Positions 61,076 to 64,000 of a stretch of DNA of 64,000 nucleotides are shown here, one piece after another. Every line of letters begins with the position of its first letter. Within the stretch, counting starts at the first letter, position 1. The DNA lies in assembly GCA_036489975.1 (NCBI GenBank), contig DASXES010000144.1, positions 1 through 64,000 of the forward strand. Reading direction: 5' to 3'. Position numbers and translations under genes: made by a program. Below the pieces are notes generated by a model that had not been told where the DNA came from, searched no databases, and saw only the letters and a program-made list of their open reading frames with translations. The stretch comes from Roseiarcus sp036489975. Its GTDB lineage: Bacteria > Pseudomonadota > Alphaproteobacteria > Rhizobiales > Beijerinckiaceae.

Positions 61076-62230
61076 ATGGCGAGATCATTTCAAGCTGTCC
61101 TTTTGACCGCAGTCGCCTCCGCCGCGCTCGGCGCAGGCGCCGAAGAGGCCCGAGCGGCCACCTATGTGCAGACGGATCTCGTTTCGGATCTCTCCGCGCT
61201 CGGCGCCACGATCACCGATCCCAGCCTGAAGAACCCGTGGGGCTTGTCGTTCCTTCCCGGCAGCCCGATTTGGGTTTCGAACCAGGGAAGCCGGAACTCG
61301 ACTCTCTACGGTGTGACTGGCGCGACGGTGACCAAGGAAGGCCTCACCGTCGCCATTCCCCCATCCGGCGCAGCCGGCCCGACCGGCCAGGTCGCCAACA
61401 CCAACGCTTCGGCGTTCGGCGTCGCCGGCAGTCAGGCTCTCTTCATCTTCGCCAACTTGAATGGATCGATCTCCGCCTGGAACGGCTCCGGCACAACGGC
61501 GGTCACCGCATTGACCACCCCGGGCGCAGCCTACACCGGGCTCGCCATCAACCAGGCCAATACCCTCCTCTACGCCGCCAACGGCGCGGGAGGCGGCGGC
61601 ATCGACGTCTTCAACGGTTCTTTCGCGCCAGCGGCCCTTCCGGCCGGCGCGTTTGCGACTCCCGCGGCGATCAAGACCGCAGGGCTCGTGCCGTTCAACG
61701 TCAAGGACATCAACGGCTCCGTCTATGTCACCTATGCGCCCTCCGGCCACGCGGCGCAGACAGGCGCAACCAAGGGAATGGGCGCCTTGGCGGTGTTCGG
61801 CGAGGACGGGACGCTTGAAAGCAGTTCGTTTATCGCCGACGAGCTCGCTTCGCCCTGGGGCCTGGCGCTTGCGCCCAGCACTTGGGGCCAGTTCGGCGGC
61901 GACCTGCTGGTTGGCAATTTCGCTTTCGGCGACAGCGTCATCGATGCCCTCGACCCCACGACCTGGGCGCTCGAAGGCATGATCGCGATCGACGACGGCG
62001 GCCAGTCCCCCGGCGGCCTCTGGTCGCTGGCTTTCGGCGGCGGGGGCAATGACGGAAACCCGGACACGCTGTTCATCACCGACGGCCTCAACGGCGAGAC
62101 GGATGGCCTCCTGGCGTCGATCACCACCGTTCCTGAACCGTCGACCTGGGCGATGATGCTGGCTGGGTTTGCCAGGCTTGCGCTGTTCGCCGCGCGCCGC
62201 CGCCCCCCGGCAATAGCCCCCGTCGGCTGA
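61076..62230 (+). CDS. TIGR03118 family PEP-CTERM protein
   Basis: 384 residues. The signal peptide is about 1-26 (ends ARA). TYVQTDLVSDLSALGATITDPSLKNPWGLSF at the start of the mature part and the later DELASPWGLALAPSTWGQFGGDLLVGNFAFGDSVIDAL and GGLWSLAFGGGGNDGNPDTLFITDGLNGETDGL blocks are the family core, predicted to be a beta-propeller. The C-terminal signal VPEPSTWAMMLAGFARLAL plus RRR targets it to an exosortase. AGAGGAG precedes the ATG at 61076; earlier codons are discarded. Function unknown. Confidence 0.9.
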   Translation: MARSFQAVLLTAVASAALGAGAEEARAATYVQTDLVSDLSALGATITDPSLKNPWGLSFLPGSPIWVSNQGSRNSTLYGVTGATVTKEGLTVAIPPSGAAGPTGQVANTNASAFGVAGSQALFIFANLNGSISAWNGSGTTAVTALTTPGAAYTGLAINQANTLLYAANGAGGGGIDVFNGSFAPAALPAGAFATPAAIKTAGLVPFNVKDINGSVYVTYAPSGHAAQTGATKGMGALAVFGEDGTLESSSFIADELASPWGLALAPSTWGQFGGDLLVGNFAFGDSVIDALDPTTWALEGMIAIDDGGQSPGGLWSLAFGGGGNDGNPDTLFITDGLNGETDGLLASITTVPEPSTWAMMLAGFARLALFAARRRPPAIAPVG

Positions 62231-62378
62231 GAGGAAGCCCGGAAGAGAACCGCCCGAACCCGGGAGGTTCTTTTCCGCTGCTGAGCGAAACCGCGAGGGG
62301 GCGCCCAGCGTATAGCGGAAAGCTGCGCCGGAGGGTCCCTCGGTTCACCGGGCTCGCACGCCGATTGGAGACTGCCTA

Positions 62379-62864
62379 ATGTCGACCCGTGTATGGGACC
62401 GTCGCGCCGCGATTGCGGCCTGCGGCGCGTTTGCGTTTTCCGCGGCGGGGAGCCAGGTCGCGCGGGCGCAGTCCGGCCTTCCGGTGCGCAACATCCGGGT
62501 GGACGTTGCGCCGCTGCGCGCCAACGCCGGTGACCCGACGGCGACTTGGGTCGAGCGCGAGCTGCCCCGCAGCCTCGCTCGCGCGCTGGCGGGCCGCCTG
62601 ACCTCCAGAGGCGGAACGCTGACGGTGAGGATCGACTATCTCACCCTGGGATCGAACACCGGGGCCACCCTTCACGGCGGCTCGTCGCCCGATCAGATCC
62701 AGGGCGTGGCGATGCTCGACGGCGTTCAATGGCCGGTGCGGGCGATTTCCAGCTACGCGGCCTCGCCGATCGACCAGACGATGGTCGAGCAATCCAACCA
62801 TTATCGGGTCCGGCAGGTCTGCGAGGCGCTCGCGTTCTGGATCGCTCGCGATCTTGGAGGCTGA
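62379..62864 (+). CDS. Secreted orphan protein, copy A of a tandem pair
   Basis: 161 residues. The N-terminus MSTRVWDRRAAIAACGAFAFSA has an Arg pair before a hydrophobic stretch, which could be a Tat leader, with cleavage likely at RAQ (about 30). The mature part is an alpha/beta domain (LPVRNIRVDVAPLRANAG, ATWVERELPRSLARALAGRL, GGTLTVRIDYLTLG) ending in EALAFWIARDLGG. No family recognised with confidence; the pattern of amphipathic strands suggests a periplasmic protein. Copy B is 748 bases downstream. Confidence 0.6.
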   Translation: MSTRVWDRRAAIAACGAFAFSAAGSQVARAQSGLPVRNIRVDVAPLRANAGDPTATWVERELPRSLARALAGRLTSRGGTLTVRIDYLTLGSNTGATLHGGSSPDQIQGVAMLDGVQWPVRAISSYAASPIDQTMVEQSNHYRVRQVCEALAFWIARDLGG

Positions 62865-63126
62865 AGTGAGCCGATCGCCAGCTTCCGGGAGAAGCGGCGC
62901 TGCGAAGGCCCCGGTTCGTCACCGCCAGGGGCCGGGAAGCGGACCGTCGCCGTCACCCCCGACCGGCGGACCCTCGCGGGGCTTATCGACGAGCCGGGCG
63001 AAATCGACGGCGTCGTCTGAGACTCGTGAGCGAAACCGCGACGGGGCGCCCGGCGCGTATACTTGGAAAGCTGCGCCGGAGCGTCCTTCAGTTCACCGGG
63101 CTCGCGCGCCGATTGGAGATTGCCTG

Positions 63127-63594
63127 ATGTCAACTCGTGTATGGGACCGTCGCGCCGCGATTGCGGCCTGCGGCGCGTTTGCGTTTTCCGCCGCGACGGG
63201 GAGCCAGGCCGCGCGGGCGCAGTCCGGCCTTCCGGTGCGCAACATCCGGGTGGACGTTGCGCCGCTGCGCGCCGACGCCGGTGATCCGACCGCGACCTGG
63301 GTCGAGCAGGAGCTGCCGCGCCAGCTCGCTCGCGCGCTGGCAGGCCGCTTGACGTCGAAAGGCGGAACGCTGACGGTGAGGATCGACTCTCTCACGCTCG
63401 GGGCGAACAAGGACAGCCGGGCCTGGGACGACATAAGCGGCGTCGCAACGGTCGGGGGTGTGGCGCGGCCCGTGCGGGCGACGTCGAGACACTGGGCTTC
63501 GGCGATCGATGCGGCGACGATCGTGCAATCCAATCACGCCCGTGTTTCAGCGGCCACGGAGGCGCTGGCGTTCTGGATCGCGCGGGATTTCTGA
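63127..63594 (+). CDS. Secreted orphan protein, copy B of a tandem pair
   Basis: 155 residues. The first 90 residues are almost identical to copy A, with an inserted Thr in the leader and single changes such as AN to AD and RS to RQ. The central part diverges (GANKDSRAWDDISGVATVGG against the Gly/Ser loop of copy A) and the end again matches (EALAFWIARDF). Start ATG 63127, also preceded by the duplicated leader. Divergence in the middle suggests the two products have begun to specialise. Confidence 0.6.
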   Translation: MSTRVWDRRAAIAACGAFAFSAATGSQAARAQSGLPVRNIRVDVAPLRADAGDPTATWVEQELPRQLARALAGRLTSKGGTLTVRIDSLTLGANKDSRAWDDISGVATVGGVARPVRATSRHWASAIDAATIVQSNHARVSAATEALAFWIARDF

Positions 63595-63900
63595 TCCGGC
63601 TTGTTCCACGGCTCCTTTCTCGAGCCGATCGCGGCGGAACCGGCCGCGAGCTCTGCGAGCGCAATGAGTCGCTCGCAGAGAATGGGTATAAGCGCTTCGC
63701 TCTCCGAAGCGGGTCGCCGCCGCTCGCGACACAGCTGGTGAGGCCAGGACAGTGGCGCTTTAGGACTGCGCACGCAGCGCGGCGTTGGTGTCGGTCGGCG
63801 CGGCGTCTTTTCTGACTGGCTCGACACCCTGGCTTCTGGCCATCGCCTCGATCGGCAGAGCTTGCGGCGCGCGCTCGTTTCGACGCGGACCGCGGGCGCT
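63595..63900. other. Non-coding stretch before the right edge
   Basis: About 300 bases with no supported gene. On the minus strand the frame of the edge gene continues past its stop codon for about 46 more codons, ending TAA at 63760, with a coding-like composition (AMARSQGVEPVRKDAAPTDT). This may be the remains of a longer C-terminus. Confidence 0.4.
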
Positions 63901-64000
63901 TCACTCCGCCGCTTGCGCCGGCTCCCACTCACGCTCGCGGTCCTCGCGCTGCGCCTTCATCGCCGGGCGCCCGCTCTTCTTCTTGGCGCCGGTGACCCAG
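63901..64000 (-). CDS. C-terminal end of an unidentified protein, cut by window edge
   Basis: The last 32 codons before a TGA at 63901-63903: a Lys/Arg/Glu-rich tail (GAKKKSGRPAMKAQREDRER, then EWEPAQAAE). Too short to assign. The reading frame stays open to the edge. The same frame is also open beyond the stop (see the neighbouring stretch), so the stop may be recent. Confidence 0.4.
   Translation of the reverse strand, partial: WVTGAKKKSGRPAMKAQREDREREWEPAQAAE

Larger units (their letters stand above)
62282..63594. repeat. Tandem duplication: two copies of a leader-plus-gene unit
   Basis: Copy A begins near 62282 and copy B near 63027, offset by 745-748 bases. Each contains about 98 bases of nearly identical upstream sequence (TGAGCGAAACCGCGA, then GGAAAGCTGCGCCGGAG and TTCACCGGGCTCGC) and the gene. 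The match is best over the leader and first 100 codons and decays at the 3-prime end. The 160 bases between the copies are unrelated. Confidence 0.85.

Noticed and set aside
62865..63126. Frame extending upstream of copy B of the tandem gene (from 62854)
   Set aside because: The duplicated leader shows that the start is the ATG at 63127, as in copy A; the extension is non-coding.

Overview
The window is high-GC, gene-dense alphaproteobacterial DNA. The closest fit is a Hyphomicrobiales (Rhizobiales) lineage of Beijerinckiaceae/Methylocystaceae/Rhodoblastus type. The reasons are the ChvI-ChvG-HprK-EIIA-HPr cluster, the DUF1150 and DUF1036 small proteins, the short HPr kinase, the frequent four-base ATGA overlaps and three PEP-CTERM sorting proteins. 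The lineage is an inference from family content and was not computed.

Layout. 1-9.7 kb holds mostly stand-alone housekeeping and envelope genes: a partial lytic transglycosylase, a DUF4396 membrane protein, a PEP-CTERM phosphoesterase, DUF1036, pyruvate kinase, a cytochrome c, a VOC protein, a beta-hydroxyacid dehydrogenase-like enzyme, an Arg/Phe/Gly-rich secreted protein and a RecD-like helicase with an unusual N-terminal zinc ribbon. 9.8-16.8 kb holds an hsp20 gene with a probable heat-shock promoter and a candidate RNA thermometer, then DUF1150, thyA-folA, galK-galT, an AT-richer divergent pair of orphan genes, and murJ. 16.8-27 kb holds a repeat-rich YXWGXW secreted protein, a PLP enzyme coupled to a UbiH-type hydroxylase, an ArsR-SRPBCC pair, DUF938, a cyanide-insensitive-type cydAB oxidase, a second PEP-CTERM protein and ccdA.

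27-43.5 kb is the metabolic core. A complete branched-chain amino-acid type ABC transporter (livHMGF plus binding protein and a DUF6867 membrane protein) runs on the minus strand. Divergent from it is a molybdenum hydroxylase cluster, coxG-S-L-M-D-E, followed by a double-CDGSH iron-sulfur protein, split XdhC-type maturation factors and two molybdenum-cofactor genes. CoxL has the AYRGAGR active-site loop and the S-L-M gene order of form II, so the true substrate is uncertain.

43.5-51.6 kb holds a HugZ-like protein, the chvI-chvG-hprK-EIIA-ptsH signalling operon, a 480-base gene-poor stretch with a near-consensus promoter, two micro-ORFs and a 58-bp palindrome, then lptC-lptA-lptB, and a tRNA with a CAU anticodon that looks like tRNA-Ile2.

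51.9-64 kb looks accessory. An inducible uptake and hydrolysis operon (LacI regulator, Tat-type solute-binding protein, two permeases, a GH172 glycosidase and an ADP-ribosylglycohydrolase fused to a long C-terminal region) sits behind a 42-bp near-perfect palindrome, divergent from a TauD-type dioxygenase. It is followed by a frameshifted RpiR-regulator remnant, a third PEP-CTERM protein (TIGR03118 family) and a tandemly duplicated secreted orphan gene. The GH172/ADP-ribosylglycohydrolase operon is the best candidate for an undescribed system: both hydrolases belong to families that act on furanosides, and no ATPase is encoded with the transporter.
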